Assembly (NCBI GenBank): GCA_948567375.1 | Contig: OX419755.1 | Span: 53,028,291 to 53,092,290 of the forward strand | From: Lunularia cruciata | Lineage: Eukaryota > Streptophyta > Marchantiopsida > Lunulariales > Lunulariaceae | Direction: 5' to 3' | Length of the DNA stretch: 64,000 bases | In this document: in pieces, positions 37,421 through 52,960 of the stretch | Position numbering within the stretch: position 1 is the stretch's first letter | Layout: every line of letters starts with the position of its first letter | Notes under the pieces: generated by a model | What the model was told of the DNA's origin: nothing | The model's database searches: none | Seen by the model: the letters and a program-made list of their open reading frames with translations, nothing else | Made by a program: the position numbers and the translations under genes

Positions 37421-37692
37421 ACGTTCGGCTTTGCATTCTCGTGTGCTCATCATTGTAGTCGATTGGGACCTGGCATGATATATCGACTATCTGAAAGAAG
37501 GAATGTCCACAGATAAAGATTACGATGGGAGTTGATCCCATCAAATTCGTCTATAGACGTTCGGTTTGTTGTTGATTGTTGATCATCATTGTTCTTGATT
37601 GAGACCTGTCATGATAGATCGACTGCCGTCTGAAAGAAGGAATGTCTACACAAATAAAATTACGACGGGAGTTGATCCATCAAATTCGTCCT
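37421..37692. repeat. 136-bp direct duplication
   Basis: ACGTTCGG begins at 37,421 and 37,557. Both units continue with a CTGAAAGAAGGAATGTC phrase and a GGGAGTTGATCC phrase. They are diverged at perhaps 15 per cent by eye, so the duplication is old. Confidence 0.85.
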
Positions 37693-38137
37693 TATATGCT
37701 CAAGTTTGAACGAGTCCATGTCAGTCTATAACTACTTCAGGGTGACTAATCATATCCACCTCTAACAATCCTGGACCGTTAATCATCCCGGCCAGGGAAT
37801 ACTGTCGTGGGAAACTCTAGTTAAAGCTTTGCTGAAGGGGAAGCAACAACGAGGCGGCTGAAATCTCAGGGACACCCGCCGGGACAGATCCCGTCGAAGT
37901 TAAGAGCGTTAGTGAGTAATTAACCTTGGTGTCACCGCCTTGGTCTCCAATCTGCAAATTCGATTTGCAAGTTCACGATTACGCAGTCACTTCCTCCCTG
38001 GCCGGTCAGAAAGCTGGTCTAGTGAGATGGTGAAATGGCTAACCGGGTCCAATAAAATACCCCGCAGGAAAGGAGAAAAGAGATAAAAGCGCACTAAGAA
38101 GTGCAAAAGAGAAGGACGAGTTGAAAACTCTAAGCCA

Positions 38138-38164
38138 TCTTCATCATCAATTTGATGATGAAGA
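38138..38164. repeat. 13-bp-arm palindrome
   Basis: TCTTCATCATCAA (38,138-38,150) and TTGATGATGAAGA (38,152-38,164) are perfect reverse complements around a single T. The simple TCATCA content makes chance more likely than for the other hairpins here. Confidence 0.8.
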
Positions 38165-38439
38165 GGCAGCACGGGGCTCACTAAATAAGAGAGGTGCCTT
38201 TGCTTTTTCACCCACTATGCTTCCCTCTTATTTACAGTATAGGGTCTTTGTCACACTATATAGATCACATGTCATGAGTCTTCATCAACAAGCATCAGTA
38301 GTGGGCACTCTCCTCCCATCGATGACACTCCCCTCCCATCGATGACACTCCCCTTGCAGTTGCCAAACATACCCTTGGAGGATATCTACCACACCATGCA
38401 ATTATAGGTTCCCATAACGCTCTTTTATATATTTCTTGT

Positions 38440-41400
38440 GTCCAATGTTATCGCTAGGGCTTAGTTCTCTAGCCTTTTTGTCCCTTCGTCTATTGCTAGT
38501 GGGACGAAGGTGTAAGAGGCAAGTCGTGAGGAAAGTGGTACTCTTTTTCCTTGGTGGCGATGATCGTTGCAGCTCTTGCTTGGATGCTAGCTCGTGCCAA
38601 GGACTTCGGTCGAAGTGGGTTCACTACCACCACATCATACAACATACGTTAGCCATTCCTAAAAGTCACAATATCTGTATGGACCCTCTAGTGAGATGGG
38701 CCTGGTAGGACCATCCATAGTTCAATCTGAAAATCTGAATTTATGAGCAAGTAGATCATAGGATCCAGGCCATTATATCTCTAATAGCATCATGGACTCT
38801 AGTAGGTTCTCTTCATATGGCACATCGTAGGATGTGGATGCACTCAAAATAAAATGTAGAACCACATGGGTATCGATTTGGTATGCCCAAGAGTGTTGGA
38901 TGTGGTAGACCTAACTGAAGTCGAAGAGCCATGGTGAACTCCTTTGATATGAGCTAAAAGTCCTCAATCAAAGAGGAAGCTTGAAGCCTAGCTCCGGCGC
39001 CATTCCTGCCACAAGAGAGGATCCTAGCTCTATTGGATAAAGGCCCATCAATGAGAATACTAAAAAGGGTATGAGTGTGTATATGCTCACTGAGCTCTGC
39101 ATGAATCTTCCTAGAGTAGGGAAAGAAAGTCTACAAAGGGAGGAAGTGCTGTACAAGATAGTCTTGGCAATAAATCATGAGCAAATTAAAGAGATGTTTG
39201 GAAAGCATGGATGCTTGAGTCAACTGCCATGATGGGTGGGCAATTAAAATGTGCACCCATCGTATAAGAACCTATCTACCAAAAGGGGAGCCACAAGGTC
39301 CCAAGCTCCTCGGTAAGTTGCTTGTGCAATAGCCTCTTGTGATATGATACCACATCCTCCCATGGCTATAGGAAGAGCTATATGCAATCGCCGCTAGTCC
39401 TTTGATAATTGTGGGAGCATACATGGCCCTAAGAGTGTGGGGAAGGTATGGGACATGTGACTATCAAAAGACCATAGATGTGGTAGGAGAACTCCGGTGG
39501 GAGGATATGTTAGTGCCAAATATGATGCTCTAAGGAAATAACATCACAAAAGGAGAAAGTAGGCCACCTATGTGATCCCCAACTAGGGCAATAGGTGACC
39601 ATGGGAAGTAGACTAAATCAATGTATCTAAGATATATGAGCTACAAAAATCCTCGACTCCAAGAAGGGAGCCCAATACACTCAAACCTCCTATTGGGAAC
39701 TAGAATCTTGATGTGAAATCAGAAGGGATGAGGATTTTACGTGGCCTCTAGACATTGCTTTTATGAGTTTGAACTTGTAAACCCAAGATCTCAAAATTAA
39801 GGTTGAAAACTTGCATTTCACAGACTACATCCTTCATGGGACCCAAGATATAGGTATCATCTGATAGAGATGGAAAAGGACATGTGGAAAAGGTGGTTGC
39901 CACCTCTTGCAAAGCTATGGCAAATAAAGGCCCTCCCAAAGGATCTCATTGGTACATACCCTCCATAGATGCTAAGTGAGTGAACTCTCTTATGGTAATT
40001 CAATGGCTATACAACAAAGGTATCTCAACGCCTTAAAATTATTCATAATAAGAATCAAAGAGGAGATCTGATCTTTTATAGAACAAAGAGCTCAAAACAA
40101 TGCTGGATGAGAAATGTTATTGAAGGCATTTGAGACATCCACTTGGATGACCACCAAGTCAGGACGGAGGTCCAAGGAAGCTCTAATGCTTGCAATAGTT
40201 ATCTCACAACCCCTCTGTAGGGCTATTGCATACTAATGAGGAGACAAGAAAGATGAAAAGGAGTGGCAAAGCTATAGACAAATACTGCATGACACAAAAT
40301 GCAAGAAGACATACCCTATGGTTATGGGTGCACACTAGATGTCTTCTTGGTTAGAGCAAGGAGACTAGACGCACCAAACAAACAAGCTGCATCCGAGTGC
40401 ACCAAACTTGAGGCAAGATGATTGCAGAAAGCAAAGAGAAAGAGGAAGCTTGAGTCTAGCAAATCAAGGGAGAGACAATCCCATAAATGCTCAAAAACTA
40501 GTCCTAAAGGACCACTTACCAAGAAACATGGAGAGTGGAGTAGAGCATGGGCTAAGAAGGACTCTAGAAGCTATAACTCCTCATTTGGGTGGTAATCATG
40601 GACAAAGGAAGGAAGATCATAAGTGGTTGATGGATGGAGATCATGTAAAGCTAAGAGAGTATCAATGGAAAAAGTGTGTTGGTCTAGAGGGCGAGAGTGC
40701 TTGGATTACTCGCCAATACCTCCCTAGTTGTCCTAACATCAATGGATGACGTAAAAAAATGATGCTTTGGAGGTGGAGCATGAGCCTATGTGGACTTGAT
40801 GATCCATCTAGTTGTTGCATGTGCTCGGATGGTATACTCCTCATGTAAAGCAAGCAAATCTCCTTGTAGCAATAGATGAATCCAAGAGGCAATCTTGTGA
40901 TCTCTAGATGCACTCCCATGAGCAAGAAGAAGAAAATTCCACTAAGAGAAGAGAGCTAATAGGATCTAAGTAGAGACATGTCTCTCTTGATCATTTTCCA
41001 AGATGACACATAGGAGTATGGAAAGCGTAGAGCTCACTAGATGGCAAAGGGGCATAAAGATCCTGGTGTATATGCGAGGATGGGGTTGGCTTGGGAGTAG
41101 AGCCTAAAGGGGATCCAAGGAGTGTAACCAAGAGTAAGATAGTGGTGTCGCTTTTAGCAAGAGGGCTGGGGTATGAAGTGGGTCTAAGGGGTTAGGCAAC
41201 AAAGTGGCCTATGCTTATGGATGCTTATGCTCTCATCCGTAAGCATCTAGCTTGCACTCAATGTTGTGCCAAGCCAACCTTTACCCATGGATAATCAGGA
41301 TAAGATTTCCTGGGTCGTTGGTGAGGTGGGATGTAAGGGGGTGCTAAGGGTAGTGAAGGAAGGATGGTGGTTGATGGCGGTGGTGGGTCTAGAGGGAGTG

Positions 41401-41660
41401 AGGATCAAATAGGTGGAGGTGCTGGTGGATATGGGAAGCAAGGAGGAGAGGTCGTGGTAGAACGGGGATGCCTAGAGGGGATAATGTGTGGAGGATCCTC
41501 CATAGGAGAATCAACCAAAGGAAGATCTTTGCACAAGAGAATAGGCAAAAGTAGGTTCCTTGATGGGAGACGACGAAGGACATGGCAAAAGAGGAGAAGA
41601 GGCTCCATCAAGGAGAACCTGGGCCCCTATAGGACTGTTTTGGAATAGGCCGTACCAGTT
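38440..41660 (-). mobile_element. decayed reverse-transcriptase retroelement, copy 1
   Basis: Reading the minus strand, degenerate frames give in order: a palm-upstream piece (SSLLALTKKTSSVHP, about 40,330-40,440); a segment with RGCEITIASIRASL and VDVSNAFNNIS (40,070-40,230); the catalytic patch GGPLFAIAL ... PSLSDDTYILGP (39,750-39,940); a zinc-finger-like tail piece ending HDAIRDIM (about 38,780-38,960); and a final piece with VVVNPLRPKSLARA and TFVPLAID (38,480-38,640). This order matches a bryophyte/early-plant RT family I recall, with a C-terminal Cys/His motif and a restriction-like endonuclease-type tail. Many stops and frameshifts make it a pseudogene. The part above about 40.5 kb is presumably its proline-rich N-terminus. 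Boundaries are approximate. Confidence 0.75.
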
Positions 41661-43930
41661 CTATGTCCTAGATGCACATATGGGGTGCTAGATGAGGATT
41701 GTCGCATGTGGTAGTCCTTCTAGCTACCCATGCCCAAAAATGAAATGGAGGCATCTTGAAATATACTTTTTAAGAATCTCTCAACTCAAGGAGATATAAT
41801 CAAAGACATGACTAGAAAAATACACATCCAAAACTAGTACTAAAAAACCAACGTCCAAAAGATGTACCCACTTGAGAACAAATAACACATATGAAAAAAA
41901 TTGGAAGAAAATTAAAAATTGAAAAAATTGAACAAAATTGGAAAACAAAGAAAAGGAGGAAGAGAGCATATCTGCTGAAGGAGAATCTCCATTCACAAGT
42001 TCCATCTTGTCTGGTACAAGAACAATTTGATAGAAAAACCTTATAATACATATCTTTTTTGGTAGAAGAATACTTTGGTACAAGAACCCAATCTCACCAA
42101 ATCTCTATTTTTTCTCCAAGAAAAAGTTCACTCCGCTTGATTGGTGCTCTAAGGGCGATCATAGTACTGCGGTCGGATCAAGAGTACTCACATCAGTCTA
42201 GAAAACATGAGAAAGGAACCCTCTCTGCGGCCTTTGGGATAAAAGTTTTCCTTTACTCTTGAAACACCTGCCACACTCTAATTTCAATTACCGTTGTCCG
42301 TGGGAACCCAAATTGGCCGAAATTGAGGACCTAGTTGCTTCCTCAGTTTCATGGTGTCTTCATCGCCATATCGAATAGTACTGTATGGAACTCACTCAAC
42401 TAGAGACCCTTTTAATTCTGGGCAGCCCATGCTCTAACCCACTGCTATAAGTTCAATGTCCACTGTCCAGGCACGTTTCCATGCCGATTCCTGACACTCT
42501 AGATTTCTCGCTGATTTTTCCACACTACTAATATCTCGCGCTGACTTCTGTCTCGGTTTCCCACTTGCCTTGATCATTTCTCACGGTTTTCACTACTCTC
42601 ATTTCTCACACGCTCCTTCTTCGGTCCATCGATTACGTTGTGACTGCAGTCCAGTGAAAAACACCTTCTAATGAAGCATTTGGAGAACTACTATCTATGC
42701 TTTCACTTGACTCTTTCCTGTGACAATAGAGTTGCTGCAAGATCCAGTCAAATTTTGCGCATGGAAATCGTATATATCAGATCAAATAGCTTTTATATAG
42801 AGGCAATGATATCGATATTTCACTCGACTCCCTTCCTGCCGAAAGCTAAGTGCTTCCGGGGAGTTCCCATGGGGAAATTGAATTTTGTGAAAATTTAGTT
42901 GAAATTTGTGCAGTGTACCGGATGTGCGCTTTCTTTCATGCACAGTGAATTGTAAATTTGTGCATTTGGCCAGTTCTACTAGCTTTTGTAGTACTAATAC
43001 AATAAGGATTCAAAAACAACATCTGTATGAAGAAAGAATAAAAGAATAAAACAAACTATGGTGACAACTTCTACAAATATGATGAACAGCATGATGAAAT
43101 CTCGATTAGAGATTTCAAAGACGGAACGAGAATGTAAATATAATTTACTACATTCATATGATAGACCTTACTGTCAACAACAACCGGAAACTACAATATG
43201 ATGAAATAATCAATATTCATATAGAGCCTCGTTAAGAAAGTGATATGTGAACACATTGTTGTCTTCGTAGTAAACTAAGTACGCACGTCTAACAGTTATC
43301 AGACGTAGCTAGGGGCCACATCATGGAGGAGCTATTCATACGACCCGCAGGAGATCAGCAAGTTTCAACTCGGTTTCATTCAGAGGTCTACATCTACTTT
43401 CCAACCATATTCTGGAAAATTGACTTTAACTGAGCTTGAAGTTCTGTTTAAGATTCCAGTCTGCACGCACTGCTGACGGGAACCACCGTCCTGTAGAGGA
43501 CGTTATATGTTGAAGAGAGTCCAGTACTTACCCTGGAGGTGTGGTTCAAGCTGAGCCCTCTCTATGACCAGGCTTCGTTCATCTGGCTGGACGTCAACTC
43601 CTCGTCGAGTTTGAAGTTCTCTGCTACCACATTGCCAACTGCCCTTTAGCCGTTGGCCGCTGATTCAAGGTTTGTCCCAAGGCCAAAGTCACATGGAGCC
43701 CGGCCTTCGTGCTGTATCCTAAGATTTTTGAAAGAGCTGATAGCAATGTGCGGCATCTCAACCAAAGGACTGAATTACTCTACATCAATGTGTGGGCCCT
43801 CATGCTGATCATCACCCAAACCTGGTGATTAACAACATGAGGGCTTGCTCTAAAAGGTGGACTCGCAGAAGAAGTGCAATTGGACCTGCGTTCCAAATGT
43901 TAGGGCAGCAACGGGTTTGTGCAGGGTACT
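41661..43930. other. intergenic region, nothing recognised
   Basis: Between the minus-strand RT element and the coiled-coil exon candidates I see only short frames without recognisable domains. Composition shifts near 42.2 kb, where a less AT-rich block starts (42,270-42,660). The block 43,300-43,930 has longer GC-balanced text that may be degraded coding or retroelement sequence, but no frame stays open. Confidence 0.4.
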
Positions 43931-43938
43931 GTCACCCT

Positions 43939-44440
43939 CTATCCTAAATTAAAGACGTTTTGTGTCCGTGCCTGTGCCAACATTAGAGAAAACCGGACAA
44001 TCGCATCTAGTCTGGACATGATAGAAGTCACTGTTGTCTGCAGCTTCTGTTGAGCGGAGATCATCTGTGTTAGTTGAATCTTCATTCCTTGCATATCTTG
44101 CTGAATGCTTCGTAACCTACTGTCCAAACGGTCTATCCTGTTAAACAAAGCAAGATTTCATTGATGAACGGGTCCAGCATGTTGGTTGGAACCAGAATCC
44201 CCCTTTCTGCCCACAATAAACGCCTGGAGAAGCATCAGCTGAATCTGATTCCGTGAAAATGAACGTCTTACTGGACTTGGAACACAAAGGACCAATGGAG
44301 AAGCACCGGCAGAAGGCAGATGCTGAGAAGCCTTTTCTTCATTCATTTCGACCAAAAGATCGTTAGCATTTTGTAGAAGCTGACTGCTTCTTCCACGAAG
44401 GTTCAATAACATCGCCTTCACATCATCTCCACTCAGGCAC
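43939..44440 (-). pseudogene. two exon-like segments of an unrecognised coiled-coil protein
   Basis: On the minus strand, an open segment 44,440-44,158 encodes GDDVKAMLLNLRGRSSQLL followed by a helix-prone stretch and a Ser/Pro-rich part. A good acceptor (pyrimidine-rich, ending AACAG) at 44,138-44,148 then opens a second segment from 44,137 reading IDRLDSRLRSIQQDMQGMK. This is a heptad-patterned coiled coil rich in Gln and Met and stops at 43,939. The better-than-random composition and the splice acceptor suggest exons of a real or recently dead gene. Upstream exons and a phase-compatible donor could not be fixed. I do not recognise the protein. Confidence 0.4.
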
Positions 44441-44849
44441 GGTCACTATCAGAATCCAACCGACATGGTTCCATGTGCGGCCATGAGTGTTGATACCTCA
44501 TCAGAGATTCTTCACCCAGTTGGTAAAGTGCCTGGTTCTTGATGTGGGAACACCATAAATAACCTCCGTTTGTCATCGCTAATGATGAATCCAAGAATAT
44601 AAATTAATGACAGTATACATAAGGTGACAAGACGAGAATAGTGAGAGATCTTCAGCAGGTCTATGCGTAGATAGGTGAATGTGATAGACTTACAGTCCAT
44701 TAGAGAAGAAGGATTGGATTAGCATGAAATGATACAAGTAGCATGAGACTGAGTACCACTAGCGTCTTTAGATAGCAAAGACAAACTGAGAAGACAAAAA
44801 ACGACTCACTACATACAGAATATGATCCACACTTTAACTTTATTTCATT

Positions 44850-47800
44850 GATTGACCCATCTAGGGATACAGATCAGGTCATGGGAGTGGTTAGCATTTC
44901 AGGCGCGTTGTATCTTGGTGTCATTTAAGACTAATTTTCCATGTCCATGTCTATTCCATAGGCTACCCCATATCTTCCATGATGAGGCTAGACATGCTTT
45001 TTGCCTACCATTAGATTGTTTGGCACATAGTCATTTGGATGAGTTAGTATGGTTCTTATTCCTCTTACTCCCTCGATGGTGTCTTCATTATACTAGGGGG
45101 GGATGTGCAGGGCATAGAGAGTGGATTGCTAGATTTTGTAGATTCTGAGTGGGGGATTGGGTTGCATTGCAAGAGGAGTCAATTAGGGCTACACATTTTA
45201 GGAGATAGGTTCTGCCACATGATACCACAAAGTCCACTTGGTTACGATGGTGTAGGACATTGGGTCAGGTGAGAGAGTTTAGTAGAGCATCACAAGCGCT
45301 ACATCCTTTGTCTATGTCTAGTCCCATTGATGACACTATCTCTTCCTTATGCTCACTACATCCTATGGCAAGAGAAGGAGTACTGTTAGAGGTCTTTAGA
45401 TGATAAGCCTGAGCAGCTTTTATGTTTTGATAGGTCGCTTTTTGCACAAGTATTGTGCACTGCCTCTCTCCTCTCCTCGGGAGGTTTGTAATGGATGGTA
45501 TATGAACATGATTTCTTTCAAGCATAAGATCTTTTTAGTAGATTTACTGAGCTATTTCAAATGGTTACAACAATAGCGAGTGGAGATATTCCTACATGAG
45601 ATAGTTGATGTTAGGTGCTAGTAGACTTCTCGAGAGAGAGGAGGACACAAGGGGCATTAGACAAGGATTGCTATTGGAGAGATCTTTTTGCAATTTTTTA
45701 GCCGTACCATTGTCCTTCAACACCGATCTCACTTCCGAGAGTACCTCAGTCCATATCAATTTGGTGTAGCTACACTTGGAGCTTGTGAGGCTATATCTCT
45801 AAGCATCAAGGCACTCTTAAATATCCAACCAGAGTGGGTTGTCCTATAGGTGGATGTTGAGAATGATTTTAATAACATCTCTCAAGCATCCATCTTTAGA
45901 GAGCTTAGGGAGGCTAGTGTATCCTTAGCGAGTCTCATTCCTTTTAAGCTGTTTTTTTATGGTTCTCTTGCTTCTCTTTACTACCAACATGGTTGGTCAC
46001 AGAAGGGAGTTAGTTGTCGATACACAATAGGGAGATCCTTTAAATGGACCTTTGTTTGCCATGGTTCACTTTAGTGCTCTCTCATTTATTACTTTGGCTA
46101 TGCTAGGTTGTGTATTTCTCTCCTCGGTAGATAATACACACATTGTGGGCCCCGTAGATTAGATTAGGCATGCCGTTGATCACTTGACTACCAAACTACA
46201 TCTTGGTGGCTTGAGAGTCAAGGTGTCAAAGTGCAAAGCATAATCCCATTCAAGTATCCCTCCTCACCTTGAGCTTCCAAAGAGATGTTTCAGATCTATA
46301 GATGGATGTAATCTTCCGTGGATAAGCCTATTATCTATGGAGAAGACTACACTTATAAAGTGTTTGGGTAGTTGTGCTCTCTTGGCACCCCTACTTTCCT
46401 TCCATTTTCTGGTTGTTGATAGGCCAATTTTGGAGAGATATGTGGCTAAGGTGGAAGAAAGATCTTTTTCTCTCCATATGTTATTACAGTATACAAGAGA
46501 TTGTCTATCCCCATGGGCACGAGAAGACCTTACATCCTTTGCTTCACTACCATTAGATTGGACCAGAGGTTTGCAATCTTCCTTGTTTGAATGACAGTGT
46601 CAACATATGTATATTCTCTCTCGGTTGATTCATCCATTCCTTGGGCCACTAGAGCACGTCTTTGTTCTTGCTCTAGCCAAGGTGCAAGCTCTTGGATCCT
46701 AGCTCGACTATGCATTAAGGCATTTGACTCGCCCCAACCACCTTCTCTACAACAATGAGGTTCTGCCTAGGTTTGGTTCACCCGTCTACATCTTTGTTAC
46801 TCACTTGTGAGTGTGATTAAACCCTAGATGCAATATTGGTCCATATGACACGATGTACTTTTGGAGGACAAAGGATAGCTACCCATGATGCCATCGAGGA
46901 TATAATGTTTGCTATGGCACAAGAGAGTGGATACCTTGCTTGGAAGGAGCATTCATATGCTTTCCAGACTATTTGTGTCAAAGCAAGTTTATACTTGGTT
47001 TGAGATGATCAGGTGACAATGGCAAATGTAATTACAAATCCTACGGGTGATGCAATTTTGTGAAATAAATATTAAACCAAATAGGGGACTCGGATGAAAA
47101 ATCAGAATACTGCAAGACTTTCATCGCAAACCAACACCAATGGGTGCAAACCAGCACCAACTAGACTGAAATGAAAGGGCTGGGTACCCTCGGGTACTTT
47201 CCAACATCACCTCAAGACACCTTCCAAAACTTTCTTTAGACTTTCATTGGATTCCCTCTCAAACTATTAAATTTTTTTAAAATCAAACAATCTATTATTA
47301 ACTTAAATTATAACTAATGTTAATGAACACTTTACGGGTTATTGTAAATTCCATGTCCCTTATTTCCTAAGAAATCACCTATTATGGTTAATTTCCTACC
47401 AAATCACCTATTATGGTTAAAAATAAAAACTTGGACAGATAGCTAAAATCTACCTCTGAATGTGCTTTTCGAGCAATCCCATACAGATTTTTCACAAATA
47501 GTTGAAAAATTATTCAAAACTTTATAAAATTATTTTTGAAACCCCCTAATATGTATGCAAATTAAAATACCCAATATTACTCTATGAGATCAACCAACCA
47601 TCAACTCCAAAGAAGTTTGGTTAGTATCGGACGGTTCATCTCTTTCTAGCTCGTTTGAGCAAACAGCAAGTTAATCTTAGATCTTTTCAGTATTCAACTA
47701 CTCTTGTTAGTGTTTACATGCCGGGATTCTCCCTCTTCCCTAAACTTCATATCCTATAAAGCACTAAAGAGGTTTTTATATCCTTGTCCCTAGGAGTTCC

Positions 47801-49080
47801 ACAAACTCAATATCCTAAATAAAGTCACACTAGGGGGTTCCAATGATCGTTTTACGGGGACTTTGAAATCTTCTGCAAGGATTCTATAATTTGAAATAAT
47901 TTCTACAAGGTCTTTGGTAAGACAAGAAATGTGACTTGGAAGAATCATCAAACATTTGGGAGATTACAATCAACAAAACATTTGGAGTTTGTATCTTAGA
48001 GAATACTTGACCAAATGCAACGTGCTTCAACTCTTTGGAATTGTTGTGTTGCAAGCTTTTCATAGATGCAAGGTTGTGGAGTTTGGATAGTGTGGAGAAA
48101 GTTATGACCATTTGAACTTGTGGGGTTCCCCAAGGTCTTGGAGTTGAATGGGAGTAGATTTGGTGAATATGTACTCTGTTAATACAAGTCCACTCTAAAG
48201 TGCTTTACATCTTTGGAAACGTCTTTCAAAGGACTTTAGATTAGGACAAACCTGATATTCATTGGAGGTGCAAGCTAAAAGTTATGAATATCTGAATATA
48301 CCTGAATGGTTTTTGATTTTGGAGTTCCAATAGCACATACTTAGATAACTATATCTCTGCCAATACTTGAGAAAATGGAGTGATTGGGGTCTTGTTAGAA
48401 GCGCCTTGCTGAGAAATTTTGATGAAGGCAAATCTTGCTCAGTTTGGAGTACACAAGGAGTTCTGGATTTACAAATTCTAAGGAAGTTTTGAGAAGTCTA
48501 TATGATTGGGCACAAATTTGGAGGATTATTGCTCAACAATCACAAGTGCAAATCCAAGGACAGTTGTTGCATCAGAATTTGTGTTTTACAAGCTCTCTTT
48601 CAAGGCCAAGCTCACAACATATGGGATCTGAACAAGCAGTGGTGCTGAGAGTGATTATTTGTCTTCTTGGATGGGTGGCAAGAGGAACAACACACAAGAT
48701 CTCCAAGTATGTATCAAGGCCACCTCTTTGTTCCTCTAACCTTGGAGTTATATAGAGTGATGGACATGACATTAAACACATTTTTCAAAGAAAATGCAAG
48801 AAATTATCATATTAGATATCAAGGGTATCACTCTCACTCTCATACTTGGTATCATACTTTGGCCAACATATATCCATTGCTCTGCAAAAAACGTTGGTTG
48901 ATGCAATCCATAATAGAGCAATCACACTAAGTGATGTTCCTTTGGATGCTCTAGTAATTGGTAAACTTTATGACTTGCATCGCTCAAATATCTTAGATCT
49001 GATAAGTAGTGCAAATTCTGATACGTAAGGCAAATTCTCATATTACACTGTTGGGCCCTAGCCCTATTTTACCTCTTTTG
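44850..49080 (+). mobile_element. decayed reverse-transcriptase retroelement, copy 2, with a nested insertion
   Basis: Plus-strand fragments appear in family order: an N-terminal piece with LLLPRWCLHYTRGGCAGHREW (about 44,930-45,145); QFGVATLGACEAISLSIKAL and WVVL.VDVENDFNNIS (45,750-45,900); the catalytic patch, degraded to VDNTHIVGP at 46,127-46,160 with Asn (AAT, 46,133-46,135) where the second Asp is expected; a downstream piece ending REDLTSFASLPLDWTR; and the endonuclease-type tail (HLFVPLTLELYRVMD) at 48,720-48,765. The tail is separated from the rest by about 1.6 kb of unrelated DNA (47,061-48,646). Multiple stops and frameshifts show it is inactive. The 3' part aligns with copy 3 at 54.05-54.99 kb. 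Confidence 0.78.
47061..48646. mobile_element. probable nested insertion of about 1.6 kb in RT element copy 2
   Basis: Copy 3 reads continuously GATATAGTTTTGGAGGGAGTGATTAC near 54,550. In copy 2 the matching left part GATGCAATTTTG ends at 47,060 and the right part GAGAGTGATTATTTG resumes at about 48,647. The intervening DNA is AT-rich, has no recognisable coding domain, and shows no clear target duplication or terminal inverted repeat that I can see. It may be a non-autonomous element such as a solo LTR. Confidence 0.55.
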
Positions 49081-49710
49081 TCTTCCCATCCTTCATGTGT
49101 TCTACGTGGTCACCTCTCTTACTTCAAAAATGCTTTGAAACAGTTCAGCAGTTCTACATTTCCTGCACAAAATAATTTCCTGAATAAGGTAAGCACCTAC
49201 TACAACATCTGTCAACACAAAAAAATCCTGCCGTTTACATGCAACGGTTTGAAGTCATAAGCGGACACACTCGCCCCGGCTTTTTACTCAGGTACAATAA
49301 AGTTCCTGACCAAATTCTCGAATACGCGGAATACGCGGGAATTGATTACCATACGCGTGTAATGTGTAGCCTGATGACTAGACAACCTATATTATCAAAG
49401 TGCTAAATGTTCTATCAATGCGAACAAGCAGTCTCCAGTTGTGGCAAATCTGCACATTTGGTGTACAGTGAGAGCTATTTGATCGTGTCAACCAATTTTG
49501 AATCTCTGCTATAAACTTCCCGTCTGCCCATGTTGTACTTTGATATGTAGCGCAAATGGAAAAAGGGAATTTGCTTCAAAGTTCGGCATGATCCACTAGT
49601 ACGTAGAGGATAAGTTTAGGAGCTCCACATTTGAGCTGGCTATTAACTAATCCTCGCCAGCAAGTTGTATGAGACCTAGAGTTCGGCCCAATCCCATGAT
49701 GGTAATATCA

Positions 49711-52607
<2,897 letters not shown>

Positions 52608-52960
52608 TTCGCTTCTTCTTGCTTCAGGCGTGCGTACCGACTCAATCCAATCAATCAAATGCTAACACCGGGTGAATCAAGCAGAAGGCGATCGAATTCG
52701 TGCATAGAAGATCACACATCTACCTCTCCTCGACACCAAATCGATTCGAACCCTAATGCTCTCGGTACTTCAGTATTCTGTGGAACTTCTTCTCGTCCTG
52801 TCTGTCGTTTCTTCGCATTTCGCAATAATTCCTTGATGTCCCCCCTTTCGACTCGACATAGGATTCTACAGTAACTGCAGGATTTTATCTCCGATGTCGT
52901 GGTTGAAAAATCAGCAAAATTTACCATGACTACTAATAGCATGGATGATAAACTACTTTA
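52608..52960 (-). promoter_or_regulatory. presumed promoter and 5' leader of the 24-kDa subunit gene
   Basis: Non-AT-rich sequence extends about 350 bases upstream of the NDUFV2 start codon and then gives way abruptly to AT-rich DNA near 52,950. No TATA box is evident. Open frames on either strand here are shadows of this leader. Confidence 0.4.

Larger units (their letters stand above)
36649..38400 (+). other. 3' flank of the large gene
   Basis: After the TAA the sequence continues with balanced composition for about 1.7 kb and no convincing gene. It presumably holds the 3' untranslated region; I cannot fix a polyadenylation site. The stretch includes a (CACTAC)-like microsatellite near 36,885, a 136-bp duplication (37,421-37,692) and a 13-bp-arm palindrome near 38,150. 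Confidence 0.5.

Noticed and set aside
37800..38060. Possible structural RNA gene in GC-rich text
   Set aside because: I could not fold it into a tRNA or match 5S or snRNA landmarks by eye.
40408..40749. 113-codon plus-strand frame
   Set aside because: It is the reverse strand of the N-terminal part of RT element copy 1 and has no motif of its own.
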